From Lineus longissimus (taxonomy: Eukaryota > Nemertea > Pilidiophora > Heteronemertea > Lineidae): a stretch of 64,000 bases of DNA. This document shows positions 51,430-61,942 of this stretch, in pieces. The notes beneath the pieces are model-generated. The model saw only the letters and a list, made by a program, of their open reading frames with translations. It ran no database searches and was not told where the DNA came from. The stretch's first letter is position 1, and each line of letters starts with the position of its first letter. Made by a program: the position numbers and the translations under genes. The stretch lies in contig NC_088313.1 of NCBI RefSeq assembly GCF_910592395.1, forward strand, positions 9,178,501-9,242,500, read 5' to 3'.

Positions 51430-52077
51430 AAGGAATTAATACCCAGCTGGCGGTCATTGGTTGTATAATCAAGACCGCTCGGGTAGACCGAAAGTGCATT
51501 CCAAAACCCGAGGCGCTTCGCCGAGGGTTTTGGTAGTAATTTGAGGTCTACCCGAGCGGTCTTGATTATACAACCAATGACCGACAGCGAGGTATTAATT
51601 TCTATTCTAAAAGGTTTCAAAATTAAACAAATTAAATACGATTTGAAAGGTATATATGTTCCGTTTTCGTCAAAGAATGATCCAACCTGGTGTCCGGAAC
51701 TCCGCCATATTGTTGCTTGTGAAGATGACGTCACGCAGCAAGGGAATTCCCAGTCTGCTAGCTCGATTTCTACCATTTCCTCGTCTTTGACCTCTTCTGA
51801 ATCCTGACTGACGACCTCGAAAGAGTCCTCGGGTATCCTCCCTACTTCACAAATCCCAATATATCGGGGAATACTTCAAAATCTCGTGTTCTTGACATTG
51901 TTTTGTGGGGCTGAGTCGTTGCTTCTTGGTGAAAAATAATTCGTCTGCTAAAATTCAGAATTTTATACCTACCCAGGCGGTCATTGGTTACGATACCAAG
52001 ACCGCTCCGATCAAAACGAGGCGTAATGTATTTTGTATTAGAAACAATGATATACTGTGACTAAGGCCTTTTAGAAT
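51430..52077. mobile_element. ~650-bp insertion specific to unit 4, with large palindrome
   Basis: Units 1-3 read 'cgtggattgtaaattta' where unit 4 has about 650 extra bases. The left part (51435-51599) is a palindrome with ~55-bp arms ('ggtcattggttgtataatca' and its complement) and a GC-rich inner stem around 51510. The left-arm sequence recurs in diverged form at about 51973-52010. 'ttctaaaagg' (51605) and 'ccttttagaa' (52066) form another inverted pair. It looks like a nested foldback insertion. No transposase is present; the 119-codon minus frame is read through the palindrome. Confidence 0.65.
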
Positions 52078-53883
52078 TGTAAATTTAACCCCATGGGCCT
52101 AGGGAAGGCCCTATAACAATACTTTCGACACCGTGCTCACTGCTGATTCTAAAATGCACCACCTAGTCAAAACAGGACATATGTTCTTCTAGGAATAGAT
52201 CTCTTTCCAATATTTCGTCATTCCACTATCGTCATCACCTCATGATACTTTCATTGACATTACAGGCACACATCCACAGAGCACTCTTCAAATCATCTAC
52301 ACAGTGGTTATCCAACTAGGATTATAAAGGTAATTTCTTAGCCCCGCACAGTGGGTTTCACTCTTGATAAAGGGGCACTATTGCTAGCAGCTAGGTAGGC
52401 AGGATAAAGTTAGACGAAGTAGCCGATAGGGGTCTCTCACCCCTCAAAGTCCGTCACAACTATTCAAGCTTGTACAAGGAATACATGCAGCGCTGACTCT
52501 AACAAGACCCAATGGGAATGTCGCACAGTCATCTGTCAAAAACAAGACCTATGTTGTAGTATGATCTCTTGCCAATATTTAATAATTGCACTATCGTCAT
52601 CACCTCATCATACTTCATTGACATTACAGGCACACATTGACATCGACCACTGTTGCAATCAACGACACAGTCGCTATCCAAGTAGCATTATAGAGGTAAT
52701 TATCATTTTCATACCTCATTAGCATGTGAACCAATCGCGTCGCGTCCTTTGCGATCACGGCAAAGCCTCATGGAATAATGTCTTTCACCGTTGAATAATT
52801 TTTCATATTCCATGCCAACAACTTCAATTTCTTCATATTCCATGGCTAGAAGTTCAATACTAATATAATATCCAAGATAAAGTTACAAGAAGTAGTCAAT
52901 AGGGGTCTCTCACCTCTCACTGTATGTCCACACTATTCACGCTTGTACGAGGAATACATTCAATGCTGAATCTAACAACACCCAGTGCCCTTACTCTGTA
53001 TATTAGTCACTGGAAGATGGCCCATTTCACTCCTTGCTTCTACTTCACCTATAGTCTCATTGCAAACGCCTCAGTTCTATGATATCACATTCACTTTCAG
53101 CTGTCATGCAACGCAACAACTGTGCTATCTGCCATCGCACATCAACGAAGAAGTGCAGCCGCCCACATTCCACCTCACGTCTGTCCGACCAGCTGCAATC
53201 CTCGAGGACGCCCCACTGTACCACGATTTCACTACGATGTTTCACAAGAAGGAGCAGTGCGCGAGATAGGCTAATGAGCAGACTTCCCTCGCTTGAGTTT
53301 CGGAAGAATGTTCCATATCGCGCTAAGCTGACCACTGCTGACCATGACAGGCGTGCATTGGACTGGTACAGGTTGGAACTGAACATTGAATATGCTGGTG
53401 GTGACGCTTTCTGATGAGAAGTTGGTCGTGACTGATGCAGTATCCTTGGACTTGTCAACAGCATCGTTCAATCATTGCTCTCCGAGCTGCCTTGATTCTG
53501 TACTTACCCAAATACTAAGACCAAATGCCTGTTGACTGTGCTTTAAGAGAGACTGGCGCCATGCCTAGAGATATGACTGACCCCTATTGGCAAATTTGTA
53601 TGACTTTATCTTGCCTACCTAGCTGCTGCCTATAGTCTCCCTTTAACTGCAGAACACTTCAAAGTCGATAAAATGCCATGTTCCACCTTTTAATGTGTTC
53701 AGACCGCCATTTTCAAAATAATCAAATCAGGACACTGCCTTCTAGTCTCATAATAAATTTTGCTTTCCTCAATAATAACATTTCTTCTTCTTCAATGCTT
53801 TCATCATTCCAAACTTCTCCTCCTCTGACTTTTACAGGGGTACAGTCATGGCAATCAAAACCCAAATACTGAGACCAAATGCC

Positions 53884-53945
53884 TGTTGACTGTGCTTTAA
53901 GAGAGACTGGCGCCATGCCTAGTCTCTCTTAAAGCACAGTCAACA
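53884..53945. other. Perfect 25-bp-arm palindrome, unit 4
   Basis: Same as 36981-37042, about 65 bp before the end of the array. Confidence 0.9.
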
Positions 53946-54012
53946 GACACCAACCCCCTCAGACTCAGAAACCACAAACGCCCAACCCTTCCTGCTACCT
54001 TAATACTTCTGG

Positions 54013-54863
54013 ATTGCAGACTGAGTGTAGTGTTGCTGCTATTTGATCACCATTCACAGAGCGTGTGTGTATTGGCTATGCATGTAGAGCGTTAGCACGC
54101 CAACCCTACAACATGTACTGGATGAGCGAGACTAGTCGGCCTCAAAAGTTCATCTAATCGAGGACAACCACAAATAATCGATCAAAACGCCACTTCAGTA
54201 TGCTTCATTCTTTAATAGACGATGGTTCTGCACAACCAAAACAACGTTGGACACAAAAATCGGGCAAATTTTACAACGTCTATCAGGGGGCGTATCAGCG
54301 TTGGCAAGACTACACCAAATCTTCCAGCTTCAACGGGAACACGGCTCACAAACCACTCCAATATCTCGGGCATGTGTTCGAAATAATCGGTTTCGCCGTC
54401 ACCAGTGTGAAGACTCGGCTCTTCCGTCGACTTCTATGTTGAATTGACAAGGAAGCTCACCTTTCTAATCGAATGGACCCACTTTATTGACACTGACACA
54501 CTACTCTCAACACGTACACGCCACTTGTCCAATCTCTCTCGTATCACCCTTGCGTATCACCGGAATGATGCAGTGACCAAGGACTACTGGCTGGTGGCGC
54601 CACCCCACCGAAGCGGATCGCACTAAGGAGCCCCGGATCACTACACTGTATTACTGTGAAATATTGACCTCGTCTCCACTCTTTCGCGGCATCGCCTACC
54701 CATTCCCCAAGCGTCAAAATAGGTAACTGAGGCCACCTATTAAGTCACTCTGCAAAATTTAAATGGTATAGTCTAATAAAAAGCGTCACGACCAGACACC
54801 TGGGAAGTGTCGCCGACAACAACCTGAGAAGTGTGCTTCCGCGCGTTACGTCAGACTTGTTGG
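54013..54863. other. Stretch with no recognised feature
   Basis: Unique DNA downstream of the array. An 80-codon plus frame at 54200-54442 overlaps another frame and has no recognised domain. Confidence 0.45.
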
Positions 54864-54871
54864 ATTAAGCT

Positions 54872-55547
54872 CTGTACACACTGACAGCATTTTCGGTAAC
54901 ATTTTCGGAAACATTTTCGGAAACATCTCGGCAACACACCTGGGCAACAAAAATTTGGCCCTGTTATACACATGACAACATGCGACAACATGTTGGGCAA
55001 CTTGTTATCGAATGTTTCTAAGAAAATGAGGATTTTGGACGGAAATTCATTAACAATGGAAGATTCCAAGAGAAGAAGCGGATTGTCGGGGGCTCTGCCA
55101 TAATTTTACGTATCCTGATTGAAAGACGACAAAGAAGACGTAAAGATGAGAAAGAGTGTGGACAAGACCATGGATACATATGAGAGACCAGCATGGGCCT
55201 ACCACTGTCTCCTGTCTACTGTCATCCCATAAACAGTCACAACTTTCCCATACTGCGATAAGTTGTTCCACTTCACTCAATCACCTTTCCTTGCTGGGTG
55301 CTGCTATTTTGACTACATCACATGGCTTCAGTTAGATCATGTGATTTGTGGCCTATTTCTGATTGGATAAAACTCGCCAACACTCGGCAACAAAATTGAT
55401 TTTGTATTATTTCGACATTTGAGCAACATTTGGCCAACATGTTACCGAATGTTTCCGAACTGTACACACTGCCAACATTTTCGATAACATCGCACCTGGA
55501 CAACATGTTGGCCAACATGTTTCCCAAAATTTTGTCAGTGTGTACAG
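54872..55547. mobile_element. 676-bp MITE with 14-bp TIRs and 8-bp target duplication (hAT-like)
   Basis: The ends 'ctgtacacactgac' (54872-54885) and 'gtcagtgtgtacag' (55534-55547) are perfect inverted repeats. They are flanked by 'attaagct' (54864-54871) and 'atcaagct' (55548-55555), which match at 7 of 8 bases. Near both ends there are many copies of 'caacatgttg' and 'acattttcgg' type words, which look like subterminal transposase-binding repeats. 8-bp duplications point to hAT (or P-type) elements. No transposase is present. Confidence 0.8.
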
Positions 55548-55739
55548 ATCAAGCTTCATTATTTATACGTTGCCTAGCCTAGATTGAAATTTTCTCACTT
55601 GATTGACCCCCGAGTTGCCGCCCGTCATGGGCTGTTCAGTTGTGTAATTGTTATTAGGAAGAATTGTCCCAGTTATGGTACTTCCGCCTAAAATCTCAAA
55701 CCGGTTCTAAACATGAAATTACCTGACTTTCACTGCCTA

Positions 55740-56880
55740 TGAGTCATTGCCATGCGAGACAAAAAACTACCAGATTGTGACTTACGGCTGGGAATGATAG
55801 GACCCCGACCCCTGATCACTGCCAAACTTTATATGTGAGACAAAAAGTTACCTGATTGTGACTTACGGCTGGGAATGATGGGACCCCGACCCATGATCAC
55901 TGCCAAACTTCATACGTAAGACAAAAAGTTACCATATTGTGACTCGTGGATGATAGGACCCCGACCCCTGATCACTGCAAAACTTTATATGTGAGACAAA
56001 AAGTTACCTGATTGTGACTTACGGATGGGAATGATGGGACCCCGACCCATGACCACTGCCAAACTTTATATGTGAGACAAAAGTTACCAGATTGTGACTC
56101 GTGGCTGTGAATGATAGGACCCCGACCCATGATCACTGCCAAACTTCATACGTGAGACAAAACGTTACCAGATTGTGACTCGTGGCTGTGAATAATAGGA
56201 CCCCGACCCATGATCACTGCCAAACTTTATATGTGAGACAAAAAGTTACCAGATTGTGACTCGTGGCTGGGAATGACAGGACCCCGACCCCTGATCACTG
56301 CCAAACTTTATATGTGAGACAAAAAAGTTACCAAATTGTGACTCGTGGCTGGGAATGATGGAACCCCGACACTTGGGGTGATATGAATAAAGACTAGCAA
56401 ATGCTTTTACTTCAATTTTGTACAGAAAGGCCTAGTGTATATGTACATGAAGTTTTAGATAAAAGCATTTGCTAGTCTTTATTCATATCACCCTTGATCA
56501 CAGCCAAACTTCATACGTGAGACAAAAAGTTACCAGATTGTGACTCGTGGCTGGGAATGATAGGACCCCGACCCCTGATCACAGCCAAACTTCATACGTG
56601 AGACAAAAAGTTACCAGATTGTGACTCGCGGCTGGGAATGATAGGACCCCGACCCATGATCACTGCCAAACTTCATACGTGAGACAAAAAAGTTACCAGA
56701 TTGTGACTCGTGGCTGGGAATGATGCGACCCCGACCAATGATCACTGCCAAACTTCATACGCGAGACAAAAAGTTACCAGATTGTGACTCGTGGCTGGGA
56801 ATGATGCGACCCCGTCCAATGATCACTGCCAAACTTCATACGTGAGACAAAAAGTTACCAGATTGTGACTCGTGGCGAGG
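55740..56880. repeat. ~80-bp minisatellite, about 13 units
   Basis: Units of the form 'gagacaaaaagttaccagat' then 'tgtgactcgtggctgggaat', 'gataggaccccgacccctga' and 'tcactgccaaacttcatacg'. Starts are near 55756, 55837, 55918, 55993, 56073, 56153, 56234, 56316, 56518, 56600, 56681, 56762 and 56843, giving a period of 75-82 bp. Two variants alternate (acttac/tttatatgtg and actcgtg/cttcatacgtg). A MITE interrupts the array at 56376-56493. Confidence 0.9.
56376..56493. mobile_element. 118-bp MITE with 34-bp perfect TIRs, inside the minisatellite
   Basis: 56376-56409 ('gggtgatatgaataaagact' onward) is the exact reverse complement of 56460-56493. It is flanked by 'ttg' on both sides (56373-56375 and 56494-56496), a possible 3-bp target duplication. 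The surrounding minisatellite unit is cut at 'ccccgacac' and resumes at 'atcacagcc', so the insertion came after the array expanded. Confidence 0.85.
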
Positions 56881-57978
56881 GGGCAGAGCAATCGAATTCG
56901 AGGGTCTGGTGTCTTGCCGTTTGTTGTCTATAGGCCTACCCATCGGCCAGTATATCGGCATAGGCTAAAGAATCAACACTCAAGTAGGCCCAAGTAGTAT
57001 AAAAGAGTCAAAATTTCAAATTCAAATTGATTTATTGATTGATTATCTATTCGGCTACAGTCAAAAACTATATATATAGGCCTAGTATAAATTAAAAACA
57101 CGTCATTCAACAATATTCCAGAATATTCAATGGTATTCTTCGTTGCGCAGAGAATGGGTGCGCAAAAGCAAACACACAGTAGAATGTTCACTGTTTAATG
57201 CGATATCGACAACAGTGAAATACTCTACTGTTGTATAGTAGAGAGTACGTTGCATATTCGTAAGAATCAACTCGGTAGTGATGAGTAATAAAGACGAAAT
57301 CGGACAACATAAGATATGGTATGATCCTTTTATTGAATCAAAATAAACATCTCATCACTGAATAAATAATGTGTCGAGGGCACCAAAGTCCCGAAGTCGA
57401 TAACAGCAGGAAACTGAGTCAAAGTACATATATCGTGTCCCTGAGTTTCAGAGTATTCCACGCGGACGTTGGTTTTGTGGTGGTGAACAAGCTGTATAAG
57501 AGAACAAACCAAGTCTTAATCAAACTGTTACAAGACACCTATCTACGAAATGCGAAATAACCGACCGAAAATGGGAAATTCCGACGTTACTTACGTGGTC
57601 CCAGGTCTTTTTTATCAGAAAATACAGCCAGATCCCTGTCTGGTCTAACACAGCCAGAGGTCTGCACCCTCGGCTTTTGTCAACATAACTCAAGCACCAT
57701 ACGGCCTTGGCCTAGCAAGCCTCTAAACATGGTAAACAGCATTACCTAATCATATTGATCATATTGACTTAGGTATCAACCACCTATGCACAATAGGGGT
57801 TCTACTTTCTACTATTTTGTCACACACTGCTGCTTGGTCAAATAATTAACCAAAGTTGACATGGTGGTCGTTGGGGTGGGAGGGGGTGGGGTAGTATTGC
57901 CCCTTAGCTATCCCTAAACACTTCCACTGCTGGTTAAAGCTAGCTAGGAAACTAAGATCCTGGATACTATGAAACTAA
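56881..57978. other. Stretch with no recognised feature
   Basis: AT-rich DNA between the minisatellite and the Gypsy element. Short frames on both strands (57330-57560) overlap and show no domain. Confidence 0.45.
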
Positions 57979-58223
57979 TGTGAAGTTTCGTCGGGGGTAC
58001 TTCTCCTTGCTCGGCATTAACTCACGCTAACATACCTTCATGTCTATAAAACTCCTTTATTCCTTCGACACAGAATCCTCACATCTCATCTAAAACCATG
58101 CCGTCTTCACCCTCCCCACTCCTACGGTGTCTCATCATGGTCCTGTCACCCGGCAGCCTCCGAAGAGACTGGTGGCGCCATCTGGCCTAAGGCCAACACA
58201 CCAAGAGCTACCAGATCACCACA
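57979..58223 (-). repeat. Probable 3' LTR of the Ty3/Gypsy element
   Basis: On the minus strand the segment would start 'tgtggtgatctgg' (58223) just after a purine-rich 'ggtggggatgg' and end '...cgaaacttcaca' (57979), giving TGTG...CACA ends and an internal AATAAA near 58050. The copy at the other end of the element lies outside the window, so the boundaries cannot be confirmed. An alternative start, 'tgtaggaatctg' at about 58787, also follows a purine-rich stretch. Confidence 0.4.
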
Positions 58224-58835
58224 CCATCCCCACCAAAATTGGTCGAGCCTCAGGATCGAACACTACATAGCACGGTACACAGGCAGTTACAAAACGAAAT
58301 ACACGATTGTCATACAAAACAAAATACATGGTTATCAAATTTCGATACAAAAATAATAAATGATTAAATGCACTTCCGGCACGCCCTCAGCAGTCAGAAT
58401 CAAGAACTGAGTATGAAAACTACCAAAATCAGCAGTCCTTTACAGTAAACTCCAGTCTCATAATATTTCACTGTACAAGTCTTTCACGTGTCCATCAGCT
58501 ATGTCTCTAGTATGACACTTCAGAATAAACAAAACATGATAAATACACAAATATCCAAAAATAAATCCGAGTAGAGAACGTCCTTCTAAACACGGTAATT
58601 GCACAAGGAAGAATATAAAACAACACTTGGGCTGGGGTCCATATGGGTCAGAGCGATCCCACCGCCAATCCTTTGCAGAGCACTAGGAAAGGGGTCCCCA
58701 CTTTAATCCTGCCGGCGGATGTACTCGATCAAAAAGAGTCCAACCTCCCTCATCCCCTCCCAGCTGTAGGAAAAGAGTCAGATTCCTACAGATCCTGCCC
58801 TGAAATTATCTTAAAGTAATGAGCAGAAAGTTTGA
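58224..58835 (-). other. Gypsy 3' untranslated region
   Basis: About 600 bp between the integrase stop and the probable 3' LTR. It contains purine-rich stretches on the minus strand near 58760 and 58230, either of which could be the polypurine tract. No ORF was found. Confidence 0.5.
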
Positions 58836-60842
58836 TTATGTAGGTCGACTTCCACGGAGTTCCCGCCCTTTCTTCAACCACAGGGCCTTCCTTCTGGCAA
58901 TGCGATCCTGCTGGGCCAGATGGTTGACGCAACAACCAATGGACAATCTGTAGCGAGCTGGTTTTCTTAGATCGTCCCTAGGACGAAACTTGCGGCTGGG
59001 TGGTGGATCAGTTGTCACGCTTGGCGCAGAATCAGAGCTACTCTCAAGGTTACCTAGAACAGTGACCACCTCTGGTGTGCAGAGCGCTGCACCGGAGGCA
59101 TTCTCGGAGTCGGAATGGCTGTCATGGTTACCTAGAGCAGTGACCACCTCTGGTGTGCAGAGCGCTGCACCAGAGGCACCAGATACAGGGGAAGTTGGTA
59201 CTGAGTCAAAAACTGGCTGCAGAAGAGTTTCTCTAGTTTGTCCTGCTTTTGGGCTAGTCCCGGTGTTGCTATCTTGTTCAGCCTGTGGGTCCTCAGCACG
59301 AGAGTGAAAAACCTTGAGGTTATTGAGGTGTACTACCTTAGGACGCCGGTTACGTCCATTCACTCGTCTTATCCTGTAATTCACCTCAGATATTTTTTTC
59401 AGTACCTCAAAAGGTCCCTCCCAGCGTCTGTGGAACTTTGACACTTCCTCTGGCTTCACATGATGGTTACGTAGCAACACCATATCGCCCGCACCAAAAG
59501 ATGTCATCTTAGTCTTCAAGTCATAGTGTGTCTTTTGCCTTCTCTGGGCCAACTTCAAATTCTCTCGAGCTCTCCTGTGGGCAGAGTCAATTCGGTCACG
59601 GAGTTTCGCGACATGAGCCGTTGTCTCGATGGAGGGTGTCTCTGGAGCACCAATTACCAGATCCAACGGAACTGTCATCTCCTCCCCAAATGTCATGCAG
59701 TATGGAGTCTCTTGAGTGGATGCTTGGATGCTGCTTCGGAAAGCCATAAGCGATGCTGGAAGGTGTTCATCCCAGTCCAATCCCTCTTGGTCAACCATGG
59801 TCATCAGCATATCCTTTAGTGTGCCATTGAAGTTTTCCACCTGCCCGTTGCACTGGGGGTGGTATGCTGTGGTACGGCTCTTGTGGACATTCAGCAGCTG
59901 GCACATTTCAGCAAACACAGTGGACTCAAAGTTCCTCCCTTGATCACTGTGGAGGTTCTCTGGTGCGCCGAATCGACAAACATAGTCGTTCACCAGAACC
60001 TTAGCACAGGTGGTGGCCTTCTGATTTCTCAGAGCCCAGGCTTCTGGCCATTTTGAAAATGCATCCTGTGCCACCAAGATGTAGCGATGGCCTCTCCTGG
60101 AAGGTGGATTGATCGGCCCAACGATGTCTATATGCAACCGCTGGTTGCGGCAGCCTGCAGGGATGCTCTTAAGGGGTGCCTTGTTACGCTTACCTCCCTT
60201 GCATTTTTGGCAGATTTCACAAGTTCTGACAAAGTCGACCACATTCCTTTTTAAGCCAGGGCGCCAGCAACGCTGTTTTGCCTTCCCAAGGGTCTTGGCC
60301 ACTCCTCGATGGGCACCAGCAAAACCACTATGGATCTCCCCCAGCACTGGGTTAACAAAAGATGAGGGCAGTACTAGGCGAAGCCTGTCATTATCTGGAG
60401 CCCTGCAGTACAGAATGCCATCCTGGATCACCAGATTGGGGTGCTGGGCCCATACAGCCCTCTCCGTCCTACTGCATCCCATCATTACTTCTTCCAGTGG
60501 CTTGTCAGTTGTTTCCGACACGTGGAGGTACACTGACCTCAAATCAGGGTCATCCTTTTGCGCTTGCTGGATTTCTTCCCGGTTCCACATGAATTCGGGT
60601 GTCTTCAGTCCGGTGGCTTTCCTTGGCGACTGGATTGCACTCACCTGTAAGGTTTGAGATTTGGCCTCCGTGGGACCACACGTAGGGCAGTCCCCATGTC
60701 GACGCATCCTTTTGGGTCGCCTTGACAGAGCGTCTGCGTTCCCATGCTTTGTACCAGAGCGGTGTTCTATTTCATAATCAAATTCGGCCAACCTCTCTAA
60801 CCAGCGAGCAACCTGACCGGACGGCTCCTTGAAATCAGCCAT
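58836..60842 (-). CDS. Ty3/Gypsy Pol C-terminal part: RNase H end and integrase
   Basis: 668 codons. It opens with the end of the RNase H region ('DFKEPSGQVARWLERLAEFD', 'NADALSRRP'). The integrase zinc site is H-H-C-C, in 'HSGFAGAHRGVAKTL' and 'CEICQKC' (residues about 171-215). The catalytic acids are D in 'LHIDIVGPI', D in 'HSDQGRNFES' and E in 'NGQVENFNGTL'. A C-terminal GPF/Y-type module follows ('WEGPFEVLKKISEVNYRI'). After it comes a tail with a duplicated block ('SGAALCTPEVVT' twice, DNA at 59040-59185). The true upstream connection is the RT frame of 61942-60797; the two are out of register near 60,800-60,845, so the listed start is not a real one. Confidence 0.9.
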   Translation of the reverse strand: MADFKEPSGQVARWLERLAEFDYEIEHRSGTKHGNADALSRRPKRMRRHGDCPTCGPTEAKSQTLQVSAIQSPRKATGLKTPEFMWNREEIQQAQKDDPDLRSVYLHVSETTDKPLEEVMMGCSRTERAVWAQHPNLVIQDGILYCRAPDNDRLRLVLPSSFVNPVLGEIHSGFAGAHRGVAKTLGKAKQRCWRPGLKRNVVDFVRTCEICQKCKGGKRNKAPLKSIPAGCRNQRLHIDIVGPINPPSRRGHRYILVAQDAFSKWPEAWALRNQKATTCAKVLVNDYVCRFGAPENLHSDQGRNFESTVFAEMCQLLNVHKSRTTAYHPQCNGQVENFNGTLKDMLMTMVDQEGLDWDEHLPASLMAFRSSIQASTQETPYCMTFGEEMTVPLDLVIGAPETPSIETTAHVAKLRDRIDSAHRRARENLKLAQRRQKTHYDLKTKMTSFGAGDMVLLRNHHVKPEEVSKFHRRWEGPFEVLKKISEVNYRIRRVNGRNRRPKVVHLNNLKVFHSRAEDPQAEQDSNTGTSPKAGQTRETLLQPVFDSVPTSPVSGASGAALCTPEVVTALGNHDSHSDSENASGAALCTPEVVTVLGNLESSSDSAPSVTTDPPPSRKFRPRDDLRKPARYRLSIGCCVNHLAQQDRIARRKALWLKKGRELRGSRPT

Positions 60843-61942
60843 TTGACAGCCATATTGTCAGTCCTCACTCGAAAGCGTTTCCCCAGCAAATAGTACCTGA
60901 AGTGCTCCGCAAATGTTACTAGTGCCAGCATTTCTCTACGCGTGGTGCAATAATTGGTTTCCCCACCTTGAAACACCTTGCTTCCGTAAGCAATCACCTT
61001 CTCTGATCCGTCTTGCTGTTTCTGTGACAAGACTCCACCCATTGCCCGGTCGCTGGCGTCTGTGTCTAAGACAAACTCCCCTGCCTCTGGACTGACGTCT
61101 GGGTAAGCTAATACCGGGGAAGAGATCAACTTTTCCTTTAATGTCCTGAAAGCAATCTCACATTTCTCGGACCACACGAATGGCACCTCCTTCCTTGTCA
61201 GGTTGTGAAGAGGCGCCGCTATGTGGGCAAACTCTGGCACAAACTGTTGGTAATAAGTGGCAAGTCCCATGAACGAACGAACCTCCGACACATTCGCTGG
61301 GGTAGGCCATTCAGCTACTTTGGCAATCTTGTCTTCATCGGTGCAGATTCCATCCTTCGTCACTTTGTGGCCGAGGAACTTAACAAGTGGTCGGAATAGC
61401 TTGCACTTGGATGGCTTCAGTTTGAGGTTAGCCGATTCCAAACGAGTGAAAACCTCTTCAAGACGGGACAGGTGCTGCTCGAATGTCTCAGAGTGGACGA
61501 TTATGTCATCCAGGTATACTAGACAATACTCCAAGCCCCCAAGGACGATGTTCATCAGCCTAGTGAAGGTGGCCGGGGCTCCAGTGAGACCAAATGGCAT
61601 AACACGCCATTCATACTGTTTAACCCCCGAAACAAACGAGGTCTTGGCCCGGTCTTCTGGCGCCATGCCCACTTGCCAGTACCCGCTTGCACAATCGAGG
61701 CAAGAGAAGAACTGAGAGCCTGATAGCTTGTTTAGAGTTTCATCTATCCTTGGCAGTGGTTGCGCAGACTTTACTGAGGTGGCATTCAATCGGCGGTAGT
61801 CTATACAAAGGCGAAATGACCCATCTTGTTTCCGAGCGAGAACAATTGGGGCACTCCAAGGACTCTGTGACTCTTGAATTAAGTTCCGGTCCAGGAGCTC
61901 CTTGATGGTCTTGTCTACAAATTCTTGCTGATGAGGTGGCAC
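60797..61942 (-). CDS. Ty3/Gypsy Pol middle part: reverse transcriptase and RNase H
   Basis: 381 codons. RT motifs are 'IQESQSPWSAPIVLARKQDG', 'LCIDYRRLNATS', 'MPFGLTGAPATFTRLM' and YLDD at about 61515 ('CLVYLDDIIVHS'). RNase H motifs are 'FVLDTDASDRAMGGVLSQ' and 'NYCTTRREMLALV'. The frame is directly continuous with the protease ORF except for one in-frame TGA (61943-61945) between 'QRPR' and 'VPPHQQEF', so this is one polyprotein interrupted by a nonsense codon. It ends out of frame near 60,800. The listed first codon is GTG after the stop, not an authentic initiator. Confidence 0.9.
   Translation of the reverse strand: MPPHQQEFVDKTIKELLDRNLIQESQSPWSAPIVLARKQDGSFRLCIDYRRLNATSVKSAQPLPRIDETLNKLSGSQFFSCLDCASGYWQVGMAPEDRAKTSFVSGVKQYEWRVMPFGLTGAPATFTRLMNIVLGGLEYCLVYLDDIIVHSETFEQHLSRLEEVFTRLESANLKLKPSKCKLFRPLVKFLGHKVTKDGICTDEDKIAKVAEWPTPANVSEVRSFMGLATYYQQFVPEFAHIAAPLHNLTRKEVPFVWSEKCEIAFRTLKEKLISSPVLAYPDVSPEAGEFVLDTDASDRAMGGVLSQKQQDGSEKVIAYGSKVFQGGETNYCTTRREMLALVTFAEHFRYYLLGKRFRVRTDNMAVKWLISRSRPVRLLAG

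Larger units (their letters stand above)
50335..54012. repeat. Large tandem array, unit 4 (3678 bp, last)
   Basis: Collinear with the other units, with an insertion at about 51430-52077 and a deletion of ~85 bases near 51368. It ends '...ccttaatacttctgga', after which the sequence departs from the array ('ttgcagactg'). The array therefore has four units in this window and stops here. Confidence 0.9.

Noticed and set aside
33780-54012. Array unit as a Helitron with hairpin 3' end
   Set aside because: Hairpins are present, but there is no Rep/helicase coding sequence, no convincing TC start or CTRR end, and no A-T target context at the array edges.
55740-56880. Regularly spaced repeats resembling a CRISPR array
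   Set aside because: The whole ~80-bp unit is repeated, including what would be spacers, and the sequence is animal DNA. It is a minisatellite.
58242-58263. 'gttcgatcctgaggctcgac' (minus strand) as a tRNA 3' half or as a primer-binding site in plus orientation
   Set aside because: The spacing from T-loop to CCA is two bases short for a tRNA, and no other tRNA arms are present. The Gypsy element here reads on the minus strand, so a plus-strand primer site would be misplaced.
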